Source: Saprospiraceae bacterium
GTDB taxonomy: Bacteria; Bacteroidota; Bacteroidia; Chitinophagales; Saprospiraceae
Direction of reading: 5' to 3'
DNA length: 64,000 nucleotides
Assembly (NCBI GenBank): GCA_029212405.1
Contig: JARGNR010000031.1
Span: 1 to 64,000, forward strand
Below the pieces are notes generated by a model. That model was given only the letters and a program-made list of their open reading frames with translations, ran no database searches and was not told where the DNA came from. Shown piece after piece: positions 1-10,776 of this stretch; position 1 is the stretch's first letter; each line of letters starts with the position of its first letter. The translations under genes and the position numbers were made by a program.

Positions 1-4
1 AAAC

Positions 5-31
5 AAAAAAAGCCGATGCAACTGCACCGAC
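5..31 (-). terminator. Intrinsic terminator of small secreted gene, copy 1
   Basis: On the minus strand GTCGGTGC and GCATCGGC form an eight-pair stem with two G-T pairs around a four-base loop, followed directly by seven T. It lies about 43 bases beyond the stop codon of the gene at 74-400. The same hairpin follows the duplicate gene. Confidence 0.85.
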
Positions 32-73
32 TTTTGATTCATAATTATGGTTATAACTATGAAAAAACGCTCA

Positions 74-400
74 CTACTTCTTAAGCACTACAGGTAGTGT
101 ATAGGTCTTGTTGACAAGCATGTCAGTAGATTCCAACTTTTTATAATTCAAAGTTGACTTAATGGTGCTGTCTAAGTTTTCTTGATCAGTTGATGTAACA
201 ATGATTTCATTTTTTTCATTGACCATAAATGTTACATGAACAGTAATATCTTTTTGCAGGTTCTCTGCTAAGTTTGCTTTTTGAATCCAGGTTTTAATTT
301 CTTTTCTGGCCGTTGTATTCTCAGGATTAGTGTTTGCAGAAGCCGTTCCTAAAATCAAAGCAAAAAGGGCAGTAAACATTAAATTCTTAGTAATTCTCAT
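74..400 (-). CDS. Small exported protein, tandem paralogue 1
   Basis: Encodes a 108-residue protein with a clear Sec signal peptide: MRITK followed by a hydrophobic stretch to about residue 21, with likely cleavage near TASA-N. The mature part of about 86 residues has alternating beta-like strands (VTVHVTFMVN, EIIVTST) and ends TYTLPVVLKK. The pattern of a strand 'V-x-F-x-V-N-x-x-x-E-I' followed by a helix resembles small Bacteroidota secreted proteins with a TonB-C-terminus-like fold, but I cannot assign a function. It is about 84% identical to the neighbour at 791-1120 (17 differences over 108 residues) and has its own terminator and upstream region, so the two are independently expressed duplicates. 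It probably acts in the periplasm. Confidence 0.8.
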   Translation of the reverse strand: MRITKNLMFTALFALILGTASANTNPENTTARKEIKTWIQKANLAENLQKDITVHVTFMVNEKNEIIVTSTDQENLDSTIKSTLNYKKLESTDMLVNKTYTLPVVLKK

Positions 401-726
401 AATCTGTTAATCTTTAAAATGGGTTAATTGTAATGTTGCTTTTCAGCGGTTGTAAATTGTAATTCGAGATAAAGACGCCCAAAGTAATATTTAGTTGCAA
501 GCACTTCGACCAAGGATAAAGTGAAAGTCTACCAACGCATCAAAATAATCTGCAAAAGGATTTTCGGTCATTTTTTCACTGTGGCAATGGTAGACGGAGG
601 ATGGTAATTTGGGTGAATGCGTGAAGCTGTGGAAATACATCGCCAAGCTTGAATGATGCCTGATTTGATTGAGACTGATCGAATACTAAATACGGGGAAG
701 AAGGCCGTTTCTAGCTGTGGTAAAAC
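401..726. other. Intergenic region between the duplicated genes
   Basis: The half next to the gene at 74-400 (about 401-561) is the duplicated upstream region and should carry its promoter on the minus strand. It shares GTAATTCGAGATA(A/T)AGACGCCC and GCACTTCGACCAAGGATAA with the second copy. The part from about 562 to 721 is unique, looks less AT-rich than its surroundings, and contains no reading frame I would support. Confidence 0.6.
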
Positions 727-753
727 AAAAAAAGCCGATGCAACTGCACCGAC
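727..753 (-). terminator. Intrinsic terminator of small secreted gene, copy 2
   Basis: Same hairpin as at 5-31: an eight-pair GC-rich stem on the minus strand followed by seven T. It ends the transcript of the gene at 791-1120 and keeps the two duplicates transcriptionally separate. Confidence 0.85.
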
Positions 754-790
754 TTTTGATTCATAATTATAAATAAGTATGAAAAATCGC

Positions 791-1120
791 TCAATACTTC
801 TTTAAAACAACAGGTAGCGTATAGGTCTTATTTAACTGCATGTCCGTTGATTCTAATTTTTTATAGTTAAGTGTGTACTTAATAATTCTATCAAGGTTTG
901 CTTTATCCGTTGATGTAACAATGATTTCATTTTTATCATTGACCATAAATGTTACATGCACAGTCACATCTTTTTGTATGTCAGCCGCCAAATTTGATTT
1001 TTGGATTAAAGTCTTTATCTCTTTTCTTGCAGTTTTATTTTCTGGATTTGTAGTTGCTGATGCTGTTCCTAATATCAATGCAAAAAGTGCCGTAAACATT
1101 AAACTTTTAGTAATTCTCAT
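791..1120 (-). CDS. Small exported protein, tandem paralogue 2
   Basis: Encodes 109 residues, with a Sec signal peptide ending near TASA-T, and the same mature region as its neighbour (74-400) plus one extra C-terminal Tyr. Differences cluster in the predicted helices and at charged surface positions, while the strands TVHVTFMVN and EIIVTSTD are kept, which suggests both copies are under selection for the same fold. Function unknown; a periplasmic or surface location is inferred from the signal peptide. The overlapping plus-strand frame at 873-1154 is a shadow. Confidence 0.8.
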   Translation of the reverse strand: MRITKSLMFTALFALILGTASATTNPENKTARKEIKTLIQKSNLAADIQKDVTVHVTFMVNDKNEIIVTSTDKANLDRIIKYTLNYKKLESTDMQLNKTYTLPVVLKKY

Positions 1121-1456
1121 AATCTGTAATTCTTTAAAAAGGGTTAATAAATAATTTGCTTTTCAGCGTTTGTAAATTGTAATTCGAGATATAGACGCCC
1201 CATTCAGGTCAATGTTGCATGCACTTCGACCAAGGATAATCTAGGTCTCTACCAATGCATAACATTATTCTGCGAATGGATTGTATCTGAATATTATTGT
1301 TTAATAGAATGCAACTCCTTTGAACTTGTTTGGTAAGAATTCTATTTATACGGATGATCAAATAGAGTGTTTGAAGTATTATGACTACGCTTTTCTAAAT
1401 CATAAATAAAAAAACTCTATTTTTGTCTTCATTTTTTAATAAACGCAATTCATTTT
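1121..1456. other. Divergent intergenic region before lysS
   Basis: The left part, to about 1281, is the duplicated upstream region of the small exported gene and probably carries its minus-strand promoter. The right part leads to lysS and contains the plus-strand -7 box at 1418-1425. No further gene seen. Confidence 0.6.
1418..1425 (+). promoter_or_regulatory. -7 element TATTTTTG upstream of lysS
   Basis: TATTTTTG fits the Bacteroidota housekeeping -7 consensus TAnnTTTG and lies 31 bases before the lysS start codon. I see no clear TTG -33 box at the usual spacing. Supported by motif only. Confidence 0.5.
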
Positions 1457-2977
1457 ATGCAAAATCATCTCAGTGAACAGGAAATAGTACGTAGAGACAA
1501 TCTACAAGCCATGCGTGATTTGGGTATCGACCCTTATCCAGCAGCCACTTTTGAAGTCAATGCTAAATCCAAAGAGATAAAGGCTAATTTTAAAGAAGGT
1601 GACTCTACTTATCAGGAAGTGTGTCTAGCAGGTAGATTGATGAGTAGAAGAATTATGGGAAAAGCTTCTTTTGCTGAGATTCAAGATTCAGATGGAAGAA
1701 TACAACTGTATGTGTCAAGAGATGATATTTGTCCTGGTGAAAATAAAGACCTATATAATAAGGTGTTTAAGAAGTTATTGGATTTTGGAGACTTTATTGG
1801 GGTAAAGGGATATGCGTTTTATACGAGAGTTGGAGAATGTTCTATTCATGTTACTGAATTAACCATTTTGTCCAAATCACTTAAACCTTTACCGATTGTA
1901 AAAGTAGATGCTGAAGGGAATACATACGACGAATTTACAGATCCAGAGGCTAGATATCGAATGAGGTACGTGGACATGGTAGTAAATCCTGAAGTAAGAG
2001 AAGTGTTTAGAAAGAGAACGAAGATGTATACTTCAATGAGAGAGTATTTAGATGAAAAAGGGTACCTCGAAGTAGAAACTCCAATTTTGCAACCTTTGTA
2101 TGGAGGAGCTGCTGCTAGACCATTTAAGACGCATCACAATACATTGGACATGACTCTTTATATGCGAATAGCAAATGAGTTATATCTTAAACGATTAATC
2201 GTAGGAGGGTATGATGGGGTATATGAATTCAGTAAAGATTTTAGAAACGAAGGAATGAGTCGTTTCCATAATCCAGAATTCACACAAATTGAATTGTATG
2301 TTGCTTATAAGGACTACGAATGGATGATGAATCTTGTAGAAGAGATGGTGGAGAAAGTAGCATTGGATTTGCATGGGACTACTGAAGTTCAAGTAGGAGA
2401 TAATGTCATCAATTTTAAAAGACCGTGGAAGAGATTTACCATGTATGAGGCAATTGAGCATTTTACTGGAGTAGATATTTCGGAGATGAATGAAGAGGAG
2501 TTGGTGAAAACGGCAAAAGAACTTCATGTACCCGTTGATGCTACGATGGGTAAAGGGAAATTAATTGATGAAATTTTTGGTGAAAAGTGTGAGCACTTAT
2601 TGATTCAACCTACATTTATTACGGACTATCCAGTAGAGATGTCGCCATTAGCAAAAAAGCATAGAAGTAAGCCAGGTTTAGTTGAGCGTTTCGAAGCGGT
2701 TTGCAATGCCAAAGAAATTTGCAATTCATTTTCAGAGCTCAATGATCCGATTGATCAAAGAGAGCGATTTGAATCTCAATTGGAATTAGGTAAACGAGGG
2801 GACGATGAAGCGATGGTTTTGGATGAAGACTTTTTACGTTCCTTAGAATTTGGTATGCCCCCCACTGCGGGCCTTGGAATAGGAATGGATAGATTGGCGA
2901 TGATCATGACCAATCAAGATAGTATTCAAGATGTTTTATTTTTTCCGCAAATGAAACCTGAAAATAAAGACGCTTAA
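1457..2977 (+). CDS. lysS: Lysyl-tRNA synthetase, class II
   Basis: Charges tRNA-Lys with lysine using ATP, in the cytoplasm. The 506-residue protein has the N-terminal OB-fold anticodon-binding domain (about residues 55-150, with [20 protein letters not shown]) followed by a class II catalytic core. Motif 1 lies around [18 protein letters not shown]; motif 2 is [18 protein letters not shown] with F262-E265; motif 3 is [11 protein letters not shown] with the ATP-binding Arg at 479. Length matches the usual bacterial enzyme of about 500 residues and lacks the C-terminal extension seen in some Bacteroidota. There is no Shine-Dalgarno; the start follows an A/T-rich leader, as is usual in this phylum. 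plsC follows after 19 bases, probably on the same transcript. Confidence 0.97.
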   Translation: MQNHLSEQEIVRRDNLQAMRDLGIDPYPAATFEVNAKSKEIKANFKEGDSTYQEVCLAGRLMSRRIMGKASFAEIQDSDGRIQLYVSRDDICPGENKDLYNKVFKKLLDFGDFIGVKGYAFYTRVGECSIHVTELTILSKSLKPLPIVKVDAEGNTYDEFTDPEARYRMRYVDMVVNPEVREVFRKRTKMYTSMREYLDEKGYLEVETPILQPLYGGAAARPFKTHHNTLDMTLYMRIANELYLKRLIVGGYDGVYEFSKDFRNEGMSRFHNPEFTQIELYVAYKDYEWMMNLVEEMVEKVALDLHGTTEVQVGDNVINFKRPWKRFTMYEAIEHFTGVDISEMNEEELVKTAKELHVPVDATMGKGKLIDEIFGEKCEHLLIQPTFITDYPVEMSPLAKKHRSKPGLVERFEAVCNAKEICNSFSELNDPIDQRERFESQLELGKRGDDEAMVLDEDFLRSLEFGMPPTAGLGIGMDRLAMIMTNQDSIQDVLFFPQMKPENKDA

Positions 2978-2996
2978 AAGATAAGGTGAGAGTTGA

Positions 2997-3755
2997 ATGA
3001 AGATATTCTGGTACATAATTGCAGCATTAAGAGGGCTAGGTATCTTACTTACCATGATACTCTTTTTGTTATTTTATGCTTTTTCACGTATCTTTTTAAA
3101 ACATACAAAAGCTTCTGGACTTCGATTGCGAAGAGTTTGGATTACATACGTTGCGTATCCAATTCTTAATCTAAAAGTAAAAGTAGAAGGTACACCTCCC
3201 AAAGAGGCGGCACTTTATGTAAGCAACCATAGATCATTTACTGATCCCATTGTAGTATCTAAATTTATTGATGCTTTTGTAATTGCCAAAGCGGAAGTAG
3301 CGTCGTATCCTGTAATTAATAAAGGAGCGGAAGTAACAGGAATACTATATGTGAAACGATCAGACAAGAACAGTCGAACAGAAACTAGGAAGGCATTCGT
3401 CGATGTAATCAGAGCTGGATATAATATTTTGGTATATCCTGAAGGGACCATTAGTACCAATAAGTCTCCTTTACCTTTTAAAAAGGGCACTTTTTATGAA
3501 GCTGCTAAAGAAGGGATCAAAATTGTACCTGTAGCTATTGAATTTAAAAATGAGAAGGATTTATGGACCATTCATAATTTCATTGGTCAATATTTCAATC
3601 AGTTTAGCAAGTGGAAAACTGAGGTGAAACTTACTTTTGGACCATTGATGCAATCACATAACGGAGATGATATCTATGAGGAAGCATATGATTGGATTGA
3701 AAAAGAGTTACACTCCATGCAAGAAGGATGGGCAGAAATAGAATGGAAGGCTTGA
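2997..3755 (+). CDS. plsC: 1-acyl-sn-glycerol-3-phosphate acyltransferase (PlsC family)
   Basis: Transfers an acyl chain to lysophosphatidic acid to make phosphatidic acid, an early step of phospholipid synthesis at the inner membrane. The 252-residue protein begins with a hydrophobic anchor (about residues 5-30) and carries the catalytic motif NHRSFTD (N77, H78, D83) and the substrate-binding motif YPEGT (E149). Family assignment is firm; whether the acceptor is lysophosphatidate or another lysolipid cannot be told. It sits 19 bases after lysS and is probably co-transcribed. The minus-strand frame across it is a shadow. Confidence 0.92.
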   Translation: MKIFWYIIAALRGLGILLTMILFLLFYAFSRIFLKHTKASGLRLRRVWITYVAYPILNLKVKVEGTPPKEAALYVSNHRSFTDPIVVSKFIDAFVIAKAEVASYPVINKGAEVTGILYVKRSDKNSRTETRKAFVDVIRAGYNILVYPEGTISTNKSPLPFKKGTFYEAAKEGIKIVPVAIEFKNEKDLWTIHNFIGQYFNQFSKWKTEVKLTFGPLMQSHNGDDIYEEAYDWIEKELHSMQEGWAEIEWKA

Positions 3756-3855
3756 TTGTCTAGAACCCGATGGTTTGAGTGCTATTTTTTACTGCATTTT
3801 GTAATTTGATTGATCAAAAAAAGTGTTTCTTTGATAACGAATAATGATTATCATG

Positions 3856-5238
3856 AAAGCTAACGTACTTATTTTTTTCTTGTGTTTGATATCGAGTATT
3901 CCAAGTTTTGCTCAAGTCAATTCGCATTACTGGTCACATCAATATGGTTCTAAAGGTTTGTTGTTGAATGGATCTGTCATTGCATCCGTCAATGATGAAA
4001 CAGCGATTTTTTATAATCCTGGAGCAATGGGATTTACAGAAGATTTTGGATTGTCGGTATCATTAATAACACCCACCTACTCTTTGCTAAGAACTACCGA
4101 TTTTTTAGGAGATGGAACATCTTTCTCAGATCAAGGTTTGGGTTTAGCTCCGGGTTTGGTTGCTGCTATGCTAAAGCCTTTTGGTACAGACCGAGTGACA
4201 ATGGGAATAACTACCTTCACTAGATTTAAATCGGAAGTTAGTGTCGAAGATAGGGTAGTGAACGAAGTTCTTAATAGTTCTAATCAACTGTTCTTGGGAG
4301 ACGTAGACTTTAATCGAAGATTATCTGAAACTTGGCTTGGGTTAGGACTTTCAGTTCGAATATTGGATAATTTGGCTTTTGGTTTCACACAGTTTTTAAC
4401 CTGGAGAGGAGAAAAAGTAGCCCTTAACTTTCGTAAAGAAATACTAAATAAGTTTGATCCATCTTTCTTAATTGCAGGATGGAGATCTAATTTTGAATAT
4501 GGATATTCTGCCAATGGTGGATCGTTGACTAAATTTGGTTTATGTTGGCAACCCTGGGGGATAAAACTTGGTGCAACTCTTACTACCAGTACCTATGGTC
4601 TTATATTAAGAGGTGCAGATTATGCATTTGAGGATCAAAAAGTATTTATTGATAATTCTTCGACTGCAACATCGAATGATAGATCGGTGGACTTAAATGA
4701 TTATAAAACACCATGGTCGGCAGGTTTTGGAATTGAAATTCCAGTAGGGGGGAGTAAGCTATCTATTTCTACGGAATATTTTTCAAAGGTGGAAAAGTAC
4801 TTTTTGATTGATGATACCGATGACCCATTGGATGGATTGTCTTCTCAATCAGTACCAACAACAATTCGTATAGGACAGGCCAATGAAAGAGTATTGAATG
4901 TAGGAATAGGAATAGAAAGAAGTTGGAAAGAAAGGTACACATGGTTTTATGGTTTTAGGACAGACTTTAGCCCCCGAAGTTTATTTGAATTAAGAGAAGG
5001 AGTTACTTTTTTAGCGAGTACACCTAGTATTTATCATATTTCTACTGGAGGGGCGTATGCCTATAGGAAATCTCAATTTAGTGTAGGAATTGATTATGGG
5101 TTTGGTTATAAAAAAGGAGGAGAACAACTGACCGATATATCAGAAGTTACCACGGATAATATTTTTCAATTTAGCGGTGAAGATGATGTGAAAACATTCG
5201 TTCATCAAATATCCCTATATATCACCTATGATTTGTAA
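3856..5238 (+). CDS. FadL/OmpP1-like outer-membrane barrel protein
   Basis: Exported protein of about 460 residues. A start at 3856 (MKANVLIFF...) rather than 3844 gives a standard signal peptide ending in SFAQ. Right after the mature N terminus, the segment with DETAIFYNPGAMGF matches the FadL/OmpP1 signature (an N-x-P-A-x-(M/L)-G-like motif), and the remainder alternates beta strands typical of a 14-strand barrel, ending in an aromatic-rich strand (ISLYITYDL). FadL proteins let hydrophobic molecules such as fatty acids across the outer membrane; the actual substrate here is unknown. PorV, the T9SS shuttle protein, belongs to the same superfamily, so that role cannot be excluded from sequence alone. 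Confidence 0.8.
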   Translation, partial: KANVLIFFLCLISSIPSFAQVNSHYWSHQYGSKGLLLNGSVIASVNDETAIFYNPGAMGFTEDFGLSVSLITPTYSLLRTTDFLGDGTSFSDQGLGLAPGLVAAMLKPFGTDRVTMGITTFTRFKSEVSVEDRVVNEVLNSSNQLFLGDVDFNRRLSETWLGLGLSVRILDNLAFGFTQFLTWRGEKVALNFRKEILNKFDPSFLIAGWRSNFEYGYSANGGSLTKFGLCWQPWGIKLGATLTTSTYGLILRGADYAFEDQKVFIDNSSTATSNDRSVDLNDYKTPWSAGFGIEIPVGGSKLSISTEYFSKVEKYFLIDDTDDPLDGLSSQSVPTTIRIGQANERVLNVGIGIERSWKERYTWFYGFRTDFSPRSLFELREGVTFLASTPSIYHISTGGAYAYRKSQFSVGIDYGFGYKKGGEQLTDISEVTTDNIFQFSGEDDVKTFVHQISLYITYDL

Positions 5239-5420
5239 CTTAGACCTTAGTTAAGATTTTAGGTATTAGTCATTTAGTTTTAGATAGTATCCTCTATCTG
5301 ATTCTTTCCTGATAATATATTGACATTTAATTTACAAAGATCTACAATCTTTATGGCTGTGAATGCTATTAGTTGTACGCGTGTATTCGTAGAACCAATT
5401 CTGAAATAAAATAAATAGTA

Positions 5421-7376
5421 ATGGGAAACAAAAGAGAATTAATAGATCGAGAGATTTTTTTTGGTAATCCTGAAATAGCTGCAGGAAATATTTCACCAGA
5501 TGGTCAGAGAATTGCCTTCATGAAAACGTATGAAGGGATCATGAACCTTTATGTGAAAAATGTAGATCAGCCCTTTGATGAAGCAAAGGTGCTTACTAAG
5601 AGTAAATCTCCAATAATGGGTTACTTGTGGACAAAAGACTCTAAATATATATTGTTTGTCAATGACAAAAATGGAGATGAAAACTTTAATATTTTCAGTG
5701 TAGATCCATCTGAGGAATGGTCAGAAAAATCCAATCCGAATTTAACTCCTTTGGATGATGTCAATGTCCAGATATATAAAGTTAGCAGAGTTAATCCTGA
5801 TAAAATATGGATTGGAATTAACGATAGAGACAAAGCATGGCATGATTTATATGAATTACAAATAAGCACTCGAAAACTTACCATGTTGTTTCAAAATGAT
5901 CAAAGAATTACCGGATGGGAATTTGATTGGGATGAAAAGATACGGTTAGCGTATAGAACAGATGAGAATGGTCATTCAGAAATATTAACCGTAGACAATC
6001 TGAGTGACTTCAAACTTTTGTATACAACAAATTTACAAGAGAGTGCGCAGATTACAGGATGGGATGAAACAAACACCAATGCATTTATTGTGTCGAATAA
6101 AGGAGAAACAGATTTGTCTACATTGTACTCATTAGATATAAGTACTGGAGTTGTAAAAGAACTGGAGAGTGACCCAGAGAATGAAGTAGATTTTGGTAAT
6201 TTAATTATCCATCAAAAGACAAGAGAGATTATTGGAACCATTTACGTTGGGGACAAAGTGAGAAGATATTGGAAGAATCAACAATGGAAAGATATGTTTT
6301 CGAAACTAGAAGGTAAATTTTCAAATAAAGAAGTCAGTATTATTAGTCATACGGAGGACTATAAAAAGTTGCTGATTTCTGTAGGTGGGGATAGATATGC
6401 TTCTGAAGTATGGATGTATGATTGGGAAAAGGATACACTATTGCATCAATATACGGTAAGACCGGAATTGAAAGCTGTGGAGGATAGACTATCGCCCATG
6501 AACCCCATATCTTACGATAGTAGTGATGGGCTAAGAATTACAGGATATCTTACTTTACCTGTTTCAGCTCAAAAGAAAGAAAATTTGCCATGTGTTATTT
6601 TGGTTCATGGAGGACCCAAAGGCCCTAGGGATTATTGGGGATATAATGGAGAAGTTCAATTTTTAGCGGATAGAGGATACGCAGTTTTACAACCTAATTT
6701 TAGAGCCAGTGGAGGATATGGCAAAAGATTTTTGAATGCAGGAGATAAGCAATGGGGTAGATTGATGCAAGATGACATCACATGGGGAGTAAAATATTTA
6801 ATTGATCAAGGAATTGCGGATCCTGAGAAAATCGCGATTATGGGAGGAAGCTATGGTGGGTATGCCACCTTGGCTGGTTTGGCGTTTACACCTGATGTAT
6901 ATGCATGTGGTGTAGACATAGTAGGTCCGAGTAATCTATTTACACTCTTAGACAGTATTCCACCATATTGGGAAGCCGGTAGGAAGTGGTTATATGAAAT
7001 GACAGGTGATCCTTCTACAGAGGAAGGACAGGAGTTACTGAAAAATGCCAGTCCTTTGTTTTCTGCTTCAAAAATTATAAAGCCACTCATGATTGTTCAA
7101 GGGGCCAATGATCCGAGGGTTAAACAAGCTGAATCTGAACAAATAGTGGCCGCATTAAAAGAGAATGGTCAGTCTTATTCTTATTTACTTGCTGAAGATG
7201 AAGGGCATGGCTTTAGAAAACCATTAAATAGAAGAGCATTGCATGCAGAAATTGAAAAGTTTTTTGCGACTCATTTAGGCGGAGAATATCAGGAAGAAGT
7301 AAATGAAGAAGTGAGTGAAACGCTTAAATTATTGACCCAATTAGATATAGATCAATCTGAAATGATTGTGAATTAA
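5421..7376 (+). CDS. S9 family prolyl oligopeptidase / acylaminoacyl-peptidase-like
   Basis: Serine peptidase of 651 residues. The N-terminal part (about 1-370) is a beta-propeller built of WD40-like PD40 repeats ([20 protein letters not shown]) that limits access to short peptides. The C-terminal part (about 390-640) is an alpha/beta-hydrolase with oxyanion motif [12 protein letters not shown] and the triad S477 (GGSYGGY), D564 (GANDPRV) and H596 (DEGHGF). No signal peptide, so it is probably cytoplasmic, unlike many Bacteroidota DPP-type S9 enzymes. It is monocistronic by appearance: 182 bases separate it from the previous gene. Exact peptide preference cannot be inferred; the S9C type is most likely. 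Confidence 0.9.
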   Translation: MGNKRELIDREIFFGNPEIAAGNISPDGQRIAFMKTYEGIMNLYVKNVDQPFDEAKVLTKSKSPIMGYLWTKDSKYILFVNDKNGDENFNIFSVDPSEEWSEKSNPNLTPLDDVNVQIYKVSRVNPDKIWIGINDRDKAWHDLYELQISTRKLTMLFQNDQRITGWEFDWDEKIRLAYRTDENGHSEILTVDNLSDFKLLYTTNLQESAQITGWDETNTNAFIVSNKGETDLSTLYSLDISTGVVKELESDPENEVDFGNLIIHQKTREIIGTIYVGDKVRRYWKNQQWKDMFSKLEGKFSNKEVSIISHTEDYKKLLISVGGDRYASEVWMYDWEKDTLLHQYTVRPELKAVEDRLSPMNPISYDSSDGLRITGYLTLPVSAQKKENLPCVILVHGGPKGPRDYWGYNGEVQFLADRGYAVLQPNFRASGGYGKRFLNAGDKQWGRLMQDDITWGVKYLIDQGIADPEKIAIMGGSYGGYATLAGLAFTPDVYACGVDIVGPSNLFTLLDSIPPYWEAGRKWLYEMTGDPSTEEGQELLKNASPLFSASKIIKPLMIVQGANDPRVKQAESEQIVAALKENGQSYSYLLAEDEGHGFRKPLNRRALHAEIEKFFATHLGGEYQEEVNEEVSETLKLLTQLDIDQSEMIVN

Positions 7377-7425
7377 AAAGGCATATTATAAAGAGATATT
7401 GCTTATTATATTATCCCTAAAAAAA

Positions 7426-7455
7426 AAGAGGGTTGAATGAAAATCCAACCCTCTT
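7426..7455 (-). terminator. Terminator between convergent genes (S9 peptidase / DUF2853)
   Basis: AAGAGGGTTG and CAACCCTCTT form a ten-pair stem with a ten-base loop. On the minus strand it is followed by a run of about eight T, making a strong terminator for the DUF2853 gene. On the plus strand the tail is ACTTGTTTTT, so it may also stop transcription of the S9 peptidase. Confidence 0.85.
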
Positions 7456-7476
7456 ACTTGTTTTTATAAGTAAAGC

Positions 7477-7821
7477 TTATTTATAAGCCTTTTCTTGACC
7501 TAATTCTTTTACCAAAAGATAATAGAATACTGCTCTGTACTTATTTTTATTTGAGCTACCCATGATGTCGATAACTTTTGCAATTGCGTCATCTAACTTA
7601 GCACCATCTTTTAGTCCTAGTTTTTTGATGAGGAAATTGTTTTTTACTCGGTCCATTTCGTCTTTATCTGAGCTTGATACTAAACTAGCATCAGCTTTGT
7701 AAATGTTTGGTCCAACTCCTTTTGTTACAGCAGTAAGAAGGTCTTTGTCTACATTACTAAGTCCTAGTTTACCGGTCATGTTCTCGTAGTAACTATCTAC
7801 TTTTTCTTGAAATTTTGACAT
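7477..7821 (-). CDS. DUF2853 family protein
   Basis: Cytoplasmic 114-residue, mostly helical protein. It carries the recognisable DUF2853 pattern: MSKFQEKVDSYYE at the start, TKGVGPNIYKADASLVS in the middle, and the block FLIKKLGLKDG...MGSSNKNKYRAVFYYLLVK near the end. The family is common in Bacteroidota and Proteobacteria; no biochemical role is established. It is a single-gene unit with a strong terminator 22 bases after the stop codon. The 245-base gap upstream probably holds its promoter, but I see no clean TAnnTTTG box. Confidence 0.85.
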   Translation of the reverse strand: MSKFQEKVDSYYENMTGKLGLSNVDKDLLTAVTKGVGPNIYKADASLVSSSDKDEMDRVKNNFLIKKLGLKDGAKLDDAIAKVIDIMGSSNKNKYRAVFYYLLVKELGQEKAYK

Positions 7822-8066
7822 ATTTTATTTTTAAGTTAACAACAATAAGCAGGAACATATAATTCTATAAAATCCCCTATCTTAAAGCACTAAGTTAACA
7901 AATTATTTTTTTTCATAATGTGTAATCTAAGTAAACTTTTATTGGAGCTTTCGGATTATTTGCCCTTTTTTAATTATGACAAAAAAATATTTAAAAAGTA
8001 ACGTTTTAAGAGCTTATTTTAACATAAAATCTAAAATAATATTGATTGACAAATTAATTTACCACA

Positions 8067-9113
8067 TCAGCATACTTTGAGGTATCTTTTTTGAGACCCT
8101 TTTTGTATGGTGTCAAAAATAATCTTACTTACCTTTTGACTCTCAGTAAGAAATCCGTCATGTCCCAAGTCAGAAGATATTTCATAGTATTTCGAGTTGG
8201 GAATATGCAAGGCAATGTCTTTTTGTTCCTGTACTGGGAATAAAACATCAGAATCTATTCCTATAACTGTTGTATTGGATGTTATTGAGGAAAGCGCTTC
8301 TTGAATTCCACCTCTATTCCTGCCAATATTATGACTGTCCATGGCCTTAGTTAAAACCCAATAAGAAAATGCATTAAATCTATTCACTAATTTATCTCCT
8401 TGATATCTTTGGTAAGATGAAACTCTATAGTGATCCAATTTCTCTTCATTGTCCGACTGTGTCCGATTGTACCCTTTACTAGTTCGATAGCTCAGTAAAG
8501 CTATCGATCTTGCAGCTTTCAATCCTTTTAGTCCTGCTTCGTCTTTTCTTTCAATCCAAGTTTGATCTGCTTCAATAGCCAGTCGTTGACTTTCGTTGAA
8601 TGCTATACCGTAAGCAGAATGTTTTGAGTTTGTTGCGATCAATACCAAATTCACAATAGAATCAGATTCTGAATATGCCCATTCCATCGCTTGTTGTCCA
8701 CCCAAGCTTGCTCCAATTAGCGTATGGATGGATTCAAGTCCCAGATACTCTTTTAATGCTATAAATGTGTTTACGATATCCCTATTTGTAAGTTGAGGAA
8801 AATCATGGTAGTATTTTGTACCATTTTCTGGATTGATCGATAGTGGATTAGTACTACCATAATGGGAGCCTAATGCATTGGCACAAACTATAAAATGTTC
8901 TTCAGGATTGATCACCTTATCTTTACCCACAACGTCTGACCACCAATCTGTAGGGTCAGAGTTAGCCGTTAAAGCATGAATGACCCAAACCACATTAGAT
9001 TTATCTGCGTTGAGAGATCCAAAAGTTTGGTAGGCCAACTTGAATCCGGAGAGAGATTCTCCAGATTCAAGAGGAAATTGTCTATCAAAATTAAATTCTT
9101 TATAATTCGGCAT
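8067..9113 (-). CDS. metX: Homoserine O-acetyltransferase
   Basis: Acetylates homoserine with acetyl-CoA to give O-acetylhomoserine, the committed step of methionine synthesis. The 348-residue cytoplasmic alpha/beta-hydrolase has the nucleophile elbow GASLGGQQAMEWA (S136), the acid D289 (SDVLFP) and H318 (LGHDGFL), plus the family block VWVIHALTANSDP near the N terminus. Some family members use succinyl-CoA, which sequence inspection alone cannot rule out. It lies 11 bases downstream of metY, whose product consumes its product, so the two form an operon controlled from the leader at 10487-10884. Length is normal for the family. Confidence 0.95.
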   Translation of the reverse strand: MPNYKEFNFDRQFPLESGESLSGFKLAYQTFGSLNADKSNVVWVIHALTANSDPTDWWSDVVGKDKVINPEEHFIVCANALGSHYGSTNPLSINPENGTKYYHDFPQLTNRDIVNTFIALKEYLGLESIHTLIGASLGGQQAMEWAYSESDSIVNLVLIATNSKHSAYGIAFNESQRLAIEADQTWIERKDEAGLKGLKAARSIALLSYRTSKGYNRTQSDNEEKLDHYRVSSYQRYQGDKLVNRFNAFSYWVLTKAMDSHNIGRNRGGIQEALSSITSNTTVIGIDSDVLFPVQEQKDIALHIPNSKYYEISSDLGHDGFLTESQKVSKIIFDTIQKGSQKRYLKVC

Positions 9114-9124
9114 GCCTTTGTGAT

Positions 9125-10588
<1,464 letters not shown>

Positions 10589-10638
10589 TTACGATTCTCC
10601 GACTTATTGAAATGGTAAAATATAGAATGAAGTGTCGA

Positions 10639-10764
10639 TTAGTTGCAACAACAGCAACAACAACACATCATAGATTGCATAAGAAATACTTGAGAAATTG
10701 AGCCCTCCTGAGGCCTGTTTTTTGTTCCGATGTTTGAAGAATTGTTAAACATTTTTTTATTCAT
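10639..10764 (-). CDS. Polycysteine leader peptide upstream of metY
   Basis: A 41-codon open frame starts at ATG 10764, just beyond the SAM aptamer, and ends MQSMMCCCCCCCN-stop: seven consecutive Cys codons (TGT TGT TGT TGC TGT TGT TGC), then AAC and TAA. The first part reads MNKKMFNNSSNIGTKN. Further in-frame ATGs at 10752, 10680, 10671 and 10668 could serve as starts, giving 37, 13, 10 or 9 residues. The A-rich context at 10764 (ATTAATGAATAAAAAA) suits Bacteroidota initiation. A run of Cys codons is what a cysteine-sensing translational leader needs: ribosomes stall there when charged tRNA-Cys is scarce. The frame sits 152 bases before metY. The ORF is directly visible; its regulatory role is inferred by analogy with amino-acid attenuators and actinobacterial polycysteine leaders. 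Confidence 0.8.
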   Translation of the reverse strand: MNKKMFNNSSNIGTKNRPQEGSISQVFLMQSMMCCCCCCCN

Positions 10765-10776
10765 TAATATTTATAG

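Larger units (their letters stand above)
1..561. repeat. Tandem duplication, copy 1 (gene plus flanks)
   Basis: This segment is repeated about 720-722 bases further on (722-1281). The similarity covers the terminator, the whole small gene and about 150 bases upstream of it, ending near the shared stretches CACTTCGACCAAGGATAA and CTACCAA(C/T)GCAT. It begins at the window edge, so the repeat unit may extend further left or there may be more copies. Seen directly by comparing the two stretches. Confidence 0.9.
722..1281. repeat. Tandem duplication, copy 2 (gene plus flanks)
   Basis: Second copy of the unit seen at 1-561, containing the terminator, the paralogous gene and its upstream region. 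The coding part is the best conserved and the far upstream end the least. There is a two-base change of register between the terminator part (offset 722) and the upstream part (offset 720). Confidence 0.9.

Noticed and set aside
873-1154. Plus-strand frame of 93 codons opposite the second small exported gene
   Set aside because: It is a shadow of the minus-strand gene at 791-1120, which has a signal peptide, a paralogue and a terminator.
10732-10757. Plus-strand hairpin ATGTTT/AAACAT followed by seven T within the met leader
   Set aside because: It looks like a terminator, but for the plus strand, where there is no gene. On the leader's own strand it has no T tail, so I did not use it as the riboswitch's expression platform.
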